In this document: positions 44,111 through 55,754 of the stretch, piece after piece | How positions within the stretch are numbered: the first letter of the stretch is position 1 | Layout: each line of letters begins with the position of its first letter | Source: Ursus arctos | Lineage: Eukaryota > Chordata > Mammalia > Carnivora > Ursidae | Assembly (NCBI RefSeq): GCF_023065955.2 | Contig: NW_026622797.1 | Span: 52,635,689-52,699,688 of the forward strand | Reading direction: 5' to 3' | DNA length: 64,000 nucleotides | Program-made: the position numbers and the translations under genes | The notes under the pieces: generated by a model | Told to the model about the DNA's origin: nothing | The model's input: the letters and a program-made list of their open reading frames with translations, nothing else | The model's database searches: none

Positions 44111-44841
44111 AACTCACATACATTTTAACACAGAAATTAACACTTGTAGGAGTTTATTCTAGGGAGGTAATTGTGAATGCCCCCACAGAGCTATCTACTA
44201 GGTTATTGATCATAAGCACTGTTTCTACTACTGAAAAATTGGAAACAAACCAAATGATCAGTGATATGGAAAAGGGTAAATGTATTATTTATACAAACAA
44301 GTCGTAGGAGGTTTTGGGTTAGTGGTTAAGAGAATTGGCTCCGAGGTCATCCTGTCTCTGATATTTACATGCTGTCTGACTTTAGGCAACTTAATTACCT
44401 TCTCTACTTCTCAAATTCTTCATCAGCAAAATGGAGATAATAATTGCACTAAGTTCATTGAGAGATTATAAGACTAAATCAGTTAATACACATGAAACAT
44501 CAAAAAAGGGCCTGGAACATAGAATGTGCTTTAAAAATGTCCACACATATGGTTAGAATATTTTACAATAAGCATGTCCTTATTTTATAATAAGTAACAG
44601 TGTTACAGAAGATAAGTAAAAATGGAGAAAATATTTGGATTTATAGCTGACATTACTATAATGATTTTTGGTGAAAATGTGTGTGTGTCTTTCCAGAAAA
44701 AAGATTAGAAATATATACACAAAACATTAATAATCAATTGTAACTAGGGAATAGAAATACTATGCATTTTTTCTTTTCTGCATTTTTCAAATATTTAAGA
44801 ATGAATATTACTTTTATAATAAGAAAGGAAGTTAAAAATTA
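44111..44841 (+). mobile_element. Old LINE-1 (L1ME-type) 3' end, split by an MIR
   Basis: Left part (44111-44310) carries TTTATTCTAGGGAGGTAATT, GAAAAATTGGAAACAAACCA and AATGATCAGTGATATGG. Right part (44542-44841) carries a GGGAATAGAAATACTATGCA segment, TTTCTGCATTTTTCAAATAT and TTACTTTTATAATAAGAAAG. These are the usual L1 3' blocks. Confidence 0.55.
44311..44541 (+). mobile_element. MIR element, nearly full length
   Basis: Clear MIR order: TTAGTGGTTAAGAGAATTGG, CTGTCTGACTTTAGGCAACT, TAATTACCTTCTCTACTTCT, AAAATGGAGATAATAATTGC, GAGATTATAAGACTAAATCA, CCTGGAACATAGAATGTGC. Lies inside an old LINE-1 remnant. Confidence 0.85.
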
Positions 44842-45965
44842 GGAGAGGAGCAGAAGAACGTTATTTTTTTTGAACATCTATCACATCTTTAATTTGGATT
44901 CTTCAAATCAGAGCGGTTTTGTTGTTCTGTCATCAGAAATGCTAGATTCTAAAATGCAACCTGCTTTGAGGCACAATCATGTAGCAGAAAATTCTCCTTC
45001 ATAAAACTGCTTACTTGGTTAAAATTTTATTTAAAAATCTTTATTAAAATCTGGTAATCATCTTTGATGGTAAAGTTCTAAGACCGACTTGACTAAGCCC
45101 TCCTCCCAGCTCCCTCCCGCCTTTGACATGGTCAGCTAGCTCCTGTCCAACAGTGTGATGAATTAAATGTATGACAGATATGACAGGTGAGGAGTGCATG
45201 GAGGGGCTTAACCAGCAGGGATAAGATAAAGCCCCCATTTAAGGACAAAGCCCCCACCAAAGCTTGCCCATTAATGACCATAAACAGAATCTCTTCATTT
45301 GTCTCATGTGGAAGGAGCAAGTGGAAACCACAGACAATGTGTGGTTACGCAGGGTGACTGTTTCTCCAAGGGCCTCTCAGCTAACTAATTGAAAATCCTT
45401 GATTTTCTGCTAAACACGACGGAAAGACAGGGTCAGCTTTCCACGGGTATGAGCAAGGCTGCCTTTCAATGCTATAGTAATACAATAGACTTAAAGTTAC
45501 AGCTGGACTAAGTGGAATTACTGTATATAAACCATAATATCTATCCGCAGGGATCCCACTAAGCCCTGGAGAGACAAGTCCAGCAGGGCAAATCCAAGGA
45601 ATTTTGGAAGTCAATCCATTAGGATTACCAAGCGGCCCCTGATTTTGGAAGTCATAGGCTCAATCTATGGAAGCAATGAAGTCTCAATCTTCTTTTATCC
45701 TAACCTCTTATCTGAAGGTCTACTGACCCGGTCTTCATTTAAAATAAACTGATAAACTACAGATGACATTATAATTATATTCTACAATATCGACATGACA
45801 TTACCAGGCAGGCAGCCTAATCACATATGAACTTTAGTGTAGTAATTAAAAACATACTTTTGAAAACTATTTGCATAGCAAAAGTGTAGCCCTCTTAACA
45901 CACAATCACAATAACGTGCCCATCGCTGATGATACGTGACGCTGACAATGCGCATGAGAAAAACC
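44842..45965. other. Intergenic stretch with a candidate enhancer
   Basis: No gene. Repeat-free; includes the motif-dense block 45060-45330 listed separately. Confidence 0.5.
45060..45330. promoter_or_regulatory. Candidate upstream enhancer (GATA, TGIF/MEIS motifs)
   Basis: Repeat-free block about 19 kb upstream of the promoter with two TGACAG cores at 45172-45177 and 45181-45186, a double GATA site GATAAGATAAAG at about 45220-45231, twice AAAGCCCCC, and CATTAATGACC near 45270. Composition differs from the neighbouring AT-rich DNA. Function inferred from motif clustering. Confidence 0.3.
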
Positions 45966-46184
45966 GGGGGCGTCTGGGTGGCACAGCGGTTAAGCGTCTG
46001 CCTTCGGCTCAGGGCGTGATCCCGGCGTTATGGGATCGAGCCCCACATCAGGCTCCTCCGCTATGAGCCTGCTTCTTCCTCTCCCACTCCCCCTGCTTGT
46101 GTTCCCTCTCTCGCTGGCTGTCTCTATCTGTGTTAAATAAATAAATAAAGTCTTTAAAAAAAAAAAAAGAAAAAAAAGAAAAAG
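45966..46184 (+). mobile_element. SINEC, plus orientation, young ursid-like subtype
   Basis: Head GGGGCGTCTGGGTGGCACAG, GCGGTTAAGCGTCTGCC, body with CTCCGCTATGAGCCTGCTTC, tail of three AATA units and A-rich end. Little divergence from the bear-type consensus as I recall it. The flanking duplication is unclear within the A-rich context. Confidence 0.93.
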
Positions 46185-47628
46185 CGAACTGCTGGTTAGG
46201 ATCTCCTCCCCAAGACTCTCAGTCACCTTTCATTTCAGCATAACAACACAGGGCTTTGTAAAAGGAGAAAAATCACAGGCTGCACTCTGAAAACGTACCG
46301 TCTTCACGGGTCTAGCTCCTGTAGACTGATTTGTGTGGGGGCAGCTCTATACACAGTAGATATTCAAAAACTACTCGTTGAATAAATAACATAGAAGTCT
46401 AACCAAAAAACCTGCTAAAGCTATAGACCTTCTCCTGGTACTCTGGAGATAAGAATAAATTGGATGGGAGTCCTTGACCATTCCTGCAGTCTGTGCAGGT
46501 ATAGTCACATTACCAGCAGCTGCGGCTGGCAGAGGTCCTGCTGAAGATGAGTTGAAAAAAAAAAAAAAGCAGGGAGTGTCTTCTCTCTTCTACAGGTGAG
46601 GAAACAGGAATTCAGGGAAGAGGCTGCCCCAAGAGCAGTTCAATCACTGGGTTGAGAACCTACCCCAACCTGGGAGGCACCGAAGGCTGTTTCCCTCTGC
46701 TGTCCCTTTCACCCCACCCTGGTGGAAAGTTTCCGGATCAATGCAAGCTTTTATTTCGCATCTGTGAGAACTCTGGCTAAGTGATCATTCTTTCCTTCTC
46801 ATAAGGAGAACCAGCTCTGGGAACATCGGAAACAGCAGGACCCACCTTACACGCACACTGCCAGGAGCACTGGGCAGAGGGTTTCCTGCCCACAGAGCTC
46901 AGGGTACCCTGGCGCCGCCTGCATGCGCTCAGACAACAAGGGCTCGCTCTTGCACTGCTTTCTTCCTCCAGTTTCACACAGGGGGACAATGACTCAGATG
47001 TTCCTCAAAACAGCAGACTCAGATCATTTGTTAAGTACTCCTCAGGTGTCTGCACTTGGACCCATTGTAAAACCATCCACCTGTATTTCAACAGCCCGAC
47101 AGCTTCTCTGCCAGCGAAGCAACTCACCACAACTGGTGGGAGCGATGGCTGTGGGAGCCCTGTGAACTGGCCTGGCTTTTGTCTGTCTACGGCTCAACAC
47201 CTCCGGAGGACACTGTGCAGAAGAGCCAAAGAGACGTTGAGGCAAGCCTCCTTTGGGCCTTATCTGCATGACAATACTTAACTTTCACCACCCGGGCTGG
47301 CCTTGCAGAAGAAATAGTCACACTCAATTACCATCTCTTTCTCCTAGACAACTTACTGTTTAATCCTACCTCCAGCTGATGTTAACTGGTGGAAAACACA
47401 ATGCTATTTTTAGACAGGACAGTGATTTCTCCCATTCATCTGCGAGAAAAGTACTTCCCCTTGCAGTCAGGTCCATCCCAGATGCTGGATTTAGGGTAAA
47501 ATTTTAATATGAGGGCATTACTACCTTCTGCACGGTGAGTTCTCTGAGATAGTTTTAAACTCAAAGCTCCCTCTATATTGCGCTCTGTTAAAATGTAGGA
47601 GTAAATATAGTATACGCTAAATCCCCCC
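46185..47628. other. Intergenic stretch
   Basis: No gene. An MIR fragment lies at 46581-46660 and an L2/MIR-like tail near 46340-46390; the rest (46760-47480) is unique, moderately GC-rich DNA. Confidence 0.5.
46581..46660 (-). mobile_element. MIR-type fragment (antisense)
   Basis: Antisense core CTACAGGTGAGGAAACAGGA followed by ATTCAGGGAAGAGGCTGCCC and an AAGAGCAGTTCAATCACTGG remnant. Confidence 0.5.
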
Positions 47629-47642
47629 CAGCCACACTCTTT

Positions 47643-47842
47643 TTTTTTTTTTTTAAAGATTTTATTTATTTATTCGACAGAGATAGAGACAGCCAGCGAG
47701 AGAGGGAACGCAAGCAGGGGGAGTGGGAGAGGAAGAAGCAGGCTCATAGCGGAGGAGCCTGATGTGGAGCTCGATCCCAGAACGCCGGGATCACGCCCTG
47801 AGCCGAAGGTAGACGCTTAACCGCTGTGCCACCCAGGTGCCC
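47643..47842 (-). mobile_element. SINEC, minus orientation, young ursid-like subtype
   Basis: Poly(T) tail, CGACAGAGATAGAGACAGCC, GCGGAGGAGCCTGATGTGG, head GCTGTGCCACCCAGGTGCCC. Perfect 14-base duplication CCAGCCACACTCTT at 47629-47642 and 47843-47856. Confidence 0.96.
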
Positions 47843-47993
47843 CCAGCCACACTCTTGACACAGTGACAGAAGATAAGTCACTTTAAATAAGACTAGCACA
47901 CAAGAGGGAAATTACCCAAAATAATGAAAAAGTGTTTTGATACATTTCTGCTTCCTACTCTCCTTTTCTTAGCTTATCTTCACTCCATCCTTT

Positions 47994-48188
47994 TTGTTTT
48001 TTTAAAGATTTTATTTATTTATTTGACAGAGAGAGACAGCCAGCAAGAGAGGGAACACAAGCTGGGGGAGTGGGAGAGGAAGAAGCAGGCTCCCAGTGGA
48101 GGAGCCTGATGTGGGACTCGATCCCAGGACTCTGGGATCATGCCCTGAGCCAAAGGCAGACGCCTAATGACTGAGCCACCAGGCGCCC
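47994..48188 (-). mobile_element. SINEC, minus orientation
   Basis: Tail TTTATTTATTTGACAGAGAG, GAGGAGCCTGATGTGGGACT, head with two small deletions. Duplication CTTCACTCCATC.TTT at 47978-47993 and 48189-48204. Same orientation as the copy 150 bases to its left. Confidence 0.95.
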
Positions 48189-48204
48189 CTTCACTCCATC
48201 TTTT

Positions 48205-50697
48205 AAATCTCAGACTAACAAATGATTTGATCAAGAACTTGATTCAGCATGTAGAAAACTTAAAATGGAATTTCCAGAATTGACCAATAAATGTTTCTGG
48301 GTTGATCATAATGTCTTTCTTCTGTATTTTTTCTAACTTTTAGAAATTATTTTTCAAGGAGCCAGGAATTGCTAAATTGATTCATTATCTTTATACATGA
48401 AGTCATGTCTTAAAAAAAAATGTATCACACAGAGCAGGTAATCATACCTGATTCCTGAAAATGTATAGAAAACTCATGCCTGACATGTTAGTAATTCCTG
48501 TCCTTGCTTTAAAATGTGTCTGTTCATTTCTTGGGTGTGCGGTGGGAGACGTGAAGAGGCAGAATATAGATTAAGATCAGAAAAACTCTACCAACTTCAG
48601 ATCATGCAAGTTGGTGTCAAGACTACCTGCTCTGTAGCCAAGATGTGAAAATATTGGGAGTGCAAATACTTGTACAAGGCAGCTTTTGAGAATCTAAGCA
48701 CGTTATTTCCCCTGGCAATTTTTTGCCATTTGAAGAATGATCTGGAAAGGAGGTGTTGAGTTGGTTTACATTGACCTCAGCCTGACCTGGAGGTAGACGT
48801 TTTAAGAGCTGAGCAGTGGCCACAGTCAGAAAGCCCCAGGAAAACATCATGAAGAAAAGACTGCATTTGCGGGGACCCAGAGTCACCCCGCCATTCCTTT
48901 TGCAGACGGAGGGCATCCTCTTCACCCTTTAGGGGGAAGGGAATTCATCCATCTTCATTAGGCTCTTTGGGGGGGGGGGTGGAAGGAAAGGGGCCTGCCA
49001 TTTCCTTTGACTCTTAAAAACAGAAGCCAGCAGTGATTATTCATTTCAACCCCAGTGCCCCCCACCAAACCCTCTTAGGGAGACCAGGGGAGAATCAACA
49101 TGGCCTAACACATTAGCAGCTGTTCTATTAACCAGCTGTTGCAAGGTGAGTAGCAGCAAGCCACAATTTAGTCAAAACCTGCAATTAAAAAAAGTATATG
49201 TGTTGGGGGAGAGGAGAGGAAGTGTAAAAGGTTTGAAATCGATTCATAGCCTTTTCTATATCGGACTATCTCCCATCAGAACAATTCCATATCAAGGCTG
49301 TTTCCCTCTTGGAAATGACCAGGAGCAGTCAATATTTTTTGTATACATTGCACTACAATTACTCTGGTGAGAGTCTGCTTTTCCATACTCCCATCAGCAA
49401 CTCTACCGACAGTGGTATCTGGAACATTGGAAATGCATCTCTAATTGTTTTGCGGTATAAATCAGTGGAAAAATCAGTTTTAAGATATGAGTTTTCAAGT
49501 GGATTAACCTCCTGAAAGAAGGGGTTACACATTTTCCTTCTCTATGAGAAGAAAAATAAATAAATTTGAAATGAACCCTACAGGACAAAGACATTGAAAA
49601 TTACTCTTGGTAATTAGATCTTAAAGAATAAAAAGGAATACTGCATGTTAAAATGATGCGTTCCAACATATGCAGCAAAATTTATTTTTAAGATTTTATA
49701 GTTAGTTTCAAATTTGAAATAATCAAAAACTCCTTTACCAATATCCCGAGAGAGTTATAAAAACAAGATATGTGGACAATAGGGGCTAACAGTTTTTCTG
49801 TTTTAATAGATTCATCCTACTTGCTCTCCAGCCTTGATGACTGTATTATTTACAACTTCACCAAGAGCCGTTTTCCCTCACTCTTGCCTATACTGGCATT
49901 TTTCAGCTATTGCCTTTGCCAATCTGACAAGCAAAGTGGTATGGGATGGTTAATTTTATATCGGGATAGATCCCCTCCTGAACATATCTTGCAACTGGAC
50001 TTTAGAACCTATCCACTTCATTCCCAGGCTTCTCGGACAGGTCTATGTTCTAAGCCCATTCTCTAAAATAGAAACTGATCGTGGATGGGCCAGGGCTGAA
50101 TTTGCCTGTTGGATATCCTTACGGTCTCCCATTGCCTCTGAAATGCATGAAGGCCTCTGCCTCTAATTAGGTGAAAGCTTTGAGCATATCACTCAATATC
50201 TCTGAGCCTCAATTTCCTTATTAAGACCCTCAAACTCAACAAGATGTAGTGCGTCCTTATACCACAGTACTTGTTGCTGGAGATGGCTGAATGAAGTTGA
50301 GGAACTTAGAATCTAATTGCATACTGGAAGACATATTTGAAATAACACTGAGCTATGGGACATAATTATCATGTCCAATGCAGATGAATTCAGCCAGAAG
50401 GAAAGCCAGGGACATTCTGGATGTGGTGGTAACTCCTGAGCCAGGTGTTTAAAGACAAAGTGGGTGCGAATTGCTGGAAGACGTTCAGTACAGTCTAGTA
50501 GAACCATTTTAACTGTTCTGGCTAAATCTGGACATTGGCTAAAAACTGAAAAAAGGAACAGGGGGCGTAGCATTAGGGGTTGGGGTTCTTGCTTCTTGTG
50601 ACTACTTCTAGATCTTCTGAAGAACAAGACATCATGCATCTGCCGCACCTCTGCTCTTTGCCATCACCCACAGAACTTTTGGCCTACCCCCCTTATT
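48205..50697. other. Intergenic stretch, unique
   Basis: No gene and no clear transposon. A poly(G) run at 48970-48980 and two CAGCTG-type E-boxes near 49120-49140. Block 48600-48930 is repeat-free and moderately GC-rich. Confidence 0.5.
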
Positions 50698-50708
50698 GAT
50701 TGAAGAAT

Positions 50709-50902
50709 CAAAAAAAAAAAAGATTTATTTATTTATTTGAGAGAGGGAGCATGAGTATGGGGGGAGGGGCAGAGGGAGAGAGAGAATCGCAAACAGACTA
50801 TGCACTGAGTGAAGGATCTGACGTGGAGCTCAACCCTGAGACCGTGACCTGGGCTGAAACCAAGAGTTGGATGCCTAACTGATTGTGCCACCCAGGTGCC
50901 CC
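50709..50902 (-). mobile_element. SINEC, minus orientation, diverged
   Basis: A-rich start, TTTATTTATTTATTTGAGAG, then GTGGAGCTCAACCCTGAGAC and GTGCCACCCAGGTGCCCC. The flanking pair TGATTGAAGA/TGACTGAAGA is imperfect. Confidence 0.9.
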
Positions 50903-51629
50903 TGACTGAAGACTTACACCTGGCTTCCTGTCTTCCTCACTACTGTTACTTCCTCTTACCTCCGACATCAGCTAATTCTTTCTCATCCCCCGCCCCTCCC
51001 CCCCACTTCCAGTCCATTTCATGGAATCACACAAGAAGCATACTTCCTCAAGCCTCTGTCTCTAATCTCCTCCTCTCCATTCTTCCCACATTGACTTTAT
51101 TATTCTGACTCCAAAAATTCCTCAGATCACATCAGATTTTCCAATTCAGTGATCAGTTGCCCTACTTTTTCCCTCTTATATTTACCTGTTGTCCTATTTC
51201 CTTTACTACCCGACTTCTAGTCTATGGTCTATCCTTTCTTGCATTGTAATTTTCAATTACATGGTTTCTCTTCTGTCATACTTACCCCAATCCCCAGTAT
51301 TCAAGAGAGTTATCCATGTCTACAGGCTCTAGTTTCTTTCACCCCAATCTCCCCACAATCCATGCAATCAGGCTTTTACCACAATTGCTCTGAAATCACT
51401 CTTCATGTTCACAAATGACTTCTCTCTTGCCAAATGAATGGGCGATTTTCTGTTCCCATCTTGTTTGTCTCTTAGCACCACTTGACACAGTCATGCTCTC
51501 CTTGAGAAAATTTTTCATTTGACTTCTGAGCCCTATCTCTCCGGTTTTCCTCTTACCTCACTGGCCACTGCTTCCAGTTTCCTTTGTTGGATCCCCATCT
51601 TCCTCTTTAAAAAGGTGGAGTGACCTGGA

Positions 51630-51806
51630 GTGCCTGGTGGCTCGGTTGGCTGAGCGTCCAACTCTTGATTTTGACTCAGGTCCTGATTTCAGGGTCCTGG
51701 GATCAAGCTCTGCACTGGACTCCCTGCTGAGTGGGGAGTCTGCTTGAGGTTTCTCTCTCTCTCTCCCCCCCCCACTTTCTCTCTCTCAAATAAATGAATA
51801 AATCTT
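51630..51806 (+). mobile_element. SINEC, plus orientation, diverged
   Basis: GAGTGCCTGGTGGCTCGGTT head, CT-rich body with poly(C) at 51766-51774, and AAATAAATGAATAAATCTT end. Target duplication not clear. Confidence 0.88.
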
Positions 51807-52215
51807 CCTCAGAATGAAATTAAATTATTTACTTAACCATGGTATCGAAGACCTTTCATGTTTATCTTAAATCTCATCTCCTTCACTCTTCCAGCAATTC
51901 TCCAGGCTCTAGTCACACTGGTCTTTTTGCTGTTCCTCTAACAAACAATATCATTCTCACCTTTGAATCTGTACTGTTCCCTCACCAGATCTTACATGGA
52001 TCATGTCATCACAGTCTATACTCAAATGTCATCTCCTCAGAGAGACCTTTCTTGTTGGCCTTTATCTAAAATAGCACCCCATCTCATCATTCTCTATGCC
52101 CTTACCCTGTTTTAATTCCACTACCAAGACCACTATGTCTTATCAATATTTGAATTTGTATTAATTAATTTCTTTATTGATTTATCTGTCTCTCCCCCTA
52201 GAAAGAATGTAATCC

Positions 52216-52432
52216 TGGGGCACCTGGATGGCTCAGTCAGTTGGGTGTCTGCTTTCAGCTCAGGTCAGGATCTCAGGGTCTGGGGATCAAGCCCTGCATG
52301 GGGCTCCCTAATCCATGGGAAGCCTGCTTCTCCCTCTCCCTCTGCTTGCTGCTCCATCTGCTTGTGCTCTCTCTCTCTGTCAAATAAATAAATAAATAAA
52401 ATCTTTTTTAAAAAAAGAATGAATGAATGAAT
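52216..52432 (+). mobile_element. SINEC, plus orientation
   Basis: GGGGCACCTGGATGGCTCAG head, AATA repeat tail, A-rich segment and a GAAT repeat at the end. Duplication GAATGTAATCC at 52205-52215 and 52433-52443 shows insertion into the LINE-2. Confidence 0.95.
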
Positions 52433-52674
52433 GAATGTAATCCCCATCGAGGTTACAGAATGTCATGTCTTTTTTTGTTTTTGTTTTTTTTTTAACATCA
52501 TATCCTTAGCACTTAGACCAATGCTTGGTACCTGTAGGTACTCAAGAAATATTTGTTAGATGAGAGAATTATTAAATGAATGAATGGGTAGAGAATGTGA
52601 ATGTTACACGTTTAAATTTGGTTCATTGAGTGACTGTTGAGCACAGTGATTTCTTGAACAGAAACACTGACATG

Positions 52675-52874
52675 GGGGCACCTGGGTGGCTCAGCTGGTT
52701 GGTGGCCAGTTCTTGATTTGGGCTCAGGTCATGGTCCCAGGGACCTGGGATCAGCCCCACTTTGGGCTCTGCACTCATCACGGAGTCTACTTGCAGATTC
52801 TCTCTCCCTCTGCCTCTGCCCCTTCCCCCACTTGCACTCTCATGCTCTCTCTCAAATAAATAAATAAATCTTAA

Positions 52875-52919
<45 letters not shown>
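52675..52919 (+). mobile_element. SINEC, plus orientation, with (GAAA)n tail
   Basis: GGGGCACCTGGGTGGCTCAG head and AAATAAATAAATAAATC tail extended by about 12 AAAG units (52872-52923). Duplication AGAAACACTGAC.TG before (52660-52674) and after (52920-52934). Confidence 0.95.
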
Positions 52920-52922
<3 letters not shown>

Positions 52923-53222
52923 AACACTGACGTGAAGCTGGAGCTAAAGAAATATGCCAGCTACTTGTGTGAGAAAGCTAAAATGGAAGCAAATGGAGGC
53001 CGGTATCACTTGCTCTGAGGCTGTTCAAGGTGCAGCTGAGAGTTGAAAAGAACTTTTGCCACCTATTGGTGCAGGGTGGTATGTAAGGTGAGGAGGGGCC
53101 AAGGAATGTAAATTTGTACCACCAAGAGGTGCTCCTTGTCCAAATGGGAAAGTCAGGAGGAACTGGCATGGGGCAAGAGAGGAAGACTATACATTAACTT
53201 GCATCATGTTCTCCTTACTTTT

Positions 53223-53416
53223 TTTTAAAGATTTTATTTAGTACTGGAGAGAGAGAGAGAGAGAGAGAGCATGAGCAGGGGGGAGCAGCAGAGGGAGAGG
53301 AAGAAACAGACTCCCAGTTGAGCAGGGAGCCTGATGTGGGGCTCAATCCTAGGACCCTGAGATCATGACCTGAGCCGAAGGCAAACGCTTAACCGACTGA
53401 GCCACCCAGGCGCTCT
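53223..53416 (-). mobile_element. SINEC, minus orientation
   Basis: TTTAAAGATTTTATTTAG tail, (GA)n run at 53247-53268, GAGCCACCCAGGCGCT head. Duplication GTTCTCCTTACTTTT/GTTCTACGTACTTTT with two differences. Confidence 0.94.
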
Positions 53417-53431
53417 GTTCTACGTACTTTT

Positions 53432-55519
53432 AAGAGCGATAGTTAAACTATGAATTTCAGAATATACCTCTCCTTATTTTCTGAATTATCTACATTTAAA
53501 TATTTTAAAAGAACATAAGTGATCTAAGACACGTTTTCTTAGAGTTAGAAAGGTACAGAAATGAAAACTGAGTTTTATATGGATCGACCAAATGATTATT
53601 ACACCCAGTATCATTTTAAAAGATGATTTATGGTTCTGGTGGGAATCCTGTCACTCCACATTGCGTTAAATGGATCTTTTGCATGCTTTCCTTTGAAATA
53701 CAGTGAATTTGTCATAAACATATGTAAAGTTGATTTATTTAAAAAAATGCAATATTATGCAATAAACCAGTAAATTATCCTACAAATTCAGTAGAACACA
53801 CACACACACATACACCTACTCCTATCAGCACTATACAGTATGAATCCCAAACCAACAATTGAAAAATTAAGGACCGCTGCCTCCTCTCAAGGTCTACAAG
53901 AAAAAGCTGCGTCTGTGTAAATATATATGGCAGGTGTATGAGGCAAAAAGCTTCTTTTCACCTTTCTGTGCAAATATAACATTAACAAGAGTGCTTGAAC
54001 ATGCTTTTCTCTAAACCACTCATAAAAATTCTTGAGGTTCTTAACCTTACTGGAAAAGAAAACCTCAGATGACTGTAAAGTAAATACACAGCATATTCTC
54101 AATATCATGGCCATCGTCAAGCAATTTCTCACACTTATAATGCATTTATTTTTATATAAAGCAGATGCATGTCTTTGGGGCAAACCATGCCTTTTATTCT
54201 TATGTTGTGAAAGTCCCTTCTAATTAAAACAGGAAATACAAATTTCCTTGTCTAGTTCTAAGGATAAGTCCTACTTAGCACAAGCAGCTGTCTGCAATTT
54301 CTGATGAACGCTTTCTGGCTATTCTGAACGTGCACTGCTGAATTCTTATTTTGTGGGCACCTTTGAATCCCCGTTCCGAAAATGAAAGGCACACCCAGTG
54401 TGCTTGCACTCCCCCCCTTCAGGGTCTTGGCTACTTTGGGCACCCTCCCAAACTAAATTACAAATGAGCAGCGTCGCAGCTTCAAAATCTTATTCAGAAC
54501 TGAGAAAGCTGAGTATGTTCTGGAGCAGGGGTTAAATAAAAAGTGAAAAATGAGAAGACATTTCAAAGGAAAATCCGGGAATTGAATGGCTAGAATGTAA
54601 GTGAATTCCTTTAAAAAAATCATTCTTCTGTAAATGCTTTATATTATAGCTCAAATTGCCATTAAGAAGACTCTGGTCCCACCCTTCTAATTAAAAAGCA
54701 CAAGTAGTTCCTTTACTGACCACAACAAAGGGCAAATAGACTCAAACCCACTTCCTCTGCAGCAGCGTCTCTTGCTGCTTCTGAGGGGTTCGTGTGCAGC
54801 TGGTAAAATGGGCTATTGGGTCTGAGGGACTAAAAGCCCAAGCCAGTTTATACACATCAGAGTGGATTCGGTACAGTAGCTGGTGAGTGAGACAGTGTTT
54901 CCACTCTCGTCAAGCCTGATTAATATTTCTACTAATTGCATTTTAGCAGTGGCCAATTAGTTGAAGTCAGATCACCTGCACAGGAGAGGTGGCGGGAAGG
55001 TGGGGAGACCAGAAACTGCCCTTACCCTCGTAGGGGTCAGTGGGTCCCAGTCCAGACTCCCTGTGCTTCTTCCATTTCATCACTGAGGACTCACTCAATG
55101 GGCATCACACAGGAAGGTAAATTCCCTAAACCCTGCCGGGCTGCAACCACAAGGAGCTGGTGATGGGAGTTTGCGCTTAACTAATGAAATAAAACTGCTT
55201 TGTAGCTTCATCTGTTAAGAATTATGATATAGAAATTCTTGACTTCAAAGGGTTTTCTTTTAATCTCAAGTACCTCGATTTCTACCTTTATATCAGAAAC
55301 AATGTGTTTCTACCTAGAGTGAAAAATTTGATGTTTGTTCTTAAGAATGAAACCATCTCCCAATTTCCTTCCCATATAGACAGTTGTAATTCTATTTGAC
55401 CTCTCCGTCAAGAGCCTTATGACTTCCAAATTTTCAAATTTGGCAAAGTGATGGTTGGGTCTTGAAATAACAACAGGCACACTGGCAACTAAAGTGTCAA
55501 TAATGACTATGAACACCTC
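53432..55519. other. Intergenic stretch with a candidate enhancer
   Basis: No gene and no clear transposon; short CA run at 53796-53812. The block 54690-55010 is listed separately. Confidence 0.5.
54690..55010. promoter_or_regulatory. Candidate upstream enhancer (RUNX, TCF/SOX, homeodomain motifs)
   Basis: Repeat-free block about 28.6 kb upstream of the promoter. A RUNX core TGACCACA at 54718-54725 abuts a TCF/SOX-like ACAAAGG at 54725-54731. Further right are CTGATTAATATT and CTAATTGCATTTT (near 54917-54942) and CAATTAG. Clustered lymphoid- and developmental-type motifs; activity not shown. Confidence 0.3.
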
Positions 55520-55531
55520 AAAAATCTAGTC

Positions 55532-55742
55532 GGGGGCGCCTGGGTGACTCAGTGGGTTGAGCTACCGACTCCTGGTTTCAGCTCAGGTGGTGATCTCACA
55601 GTTGTGGGATTGTGCCTCGAGTTGGGCTCTGTGCTTAGTGCGGAGTCTGCTGGAGAGTCTTTCTCCCTCTCCCTCTGTCCCTCCCCACTCATGGGCTCTC
55701 TCTCTATCTCTCCCTCAAATGAATAAATAAAATATTTTTTTA
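55532..55742 (+). mobile_element. SINEC, plus orientation
   Basis: GGGGGCGCCTGGGTGACTCA head, CT-rich body, AAATGAATAAATAAAATA tail. Perfect 12-base duplication AAAAATCTAGTC at 55520-55531 and 55743-55754. Confidence 0.95.
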
Positions 55743-55754
55743 AAAAATCTAGTC

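Larger units (their letters stand above)
50930..52572 (+). mobile_element. Long LINE-2 (L2) remnant, interrupted by two SINECs
   Basis: In L2 order: a degenerate RT-region segment around 51470-51600 (CACTTGACACAGTCATGCTC, CTGGTTTTCC-like, CTTACCTCACTGGCCACTGC); the 3' segment ACACTGGTCTTTTTGCTGTT, ACTGTTCCCTC, CAAATGTCATCTCCTCAGAG; and the terminal block TTAGCACTTAGACCAATGCT, GGTACCTGTAGGTACTCAAG, AAATATTTGTTAGATGAG. SINECs at 51630-51806 and 52216-52432 split it. No open reading frame survives. Confidence 0.7.
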
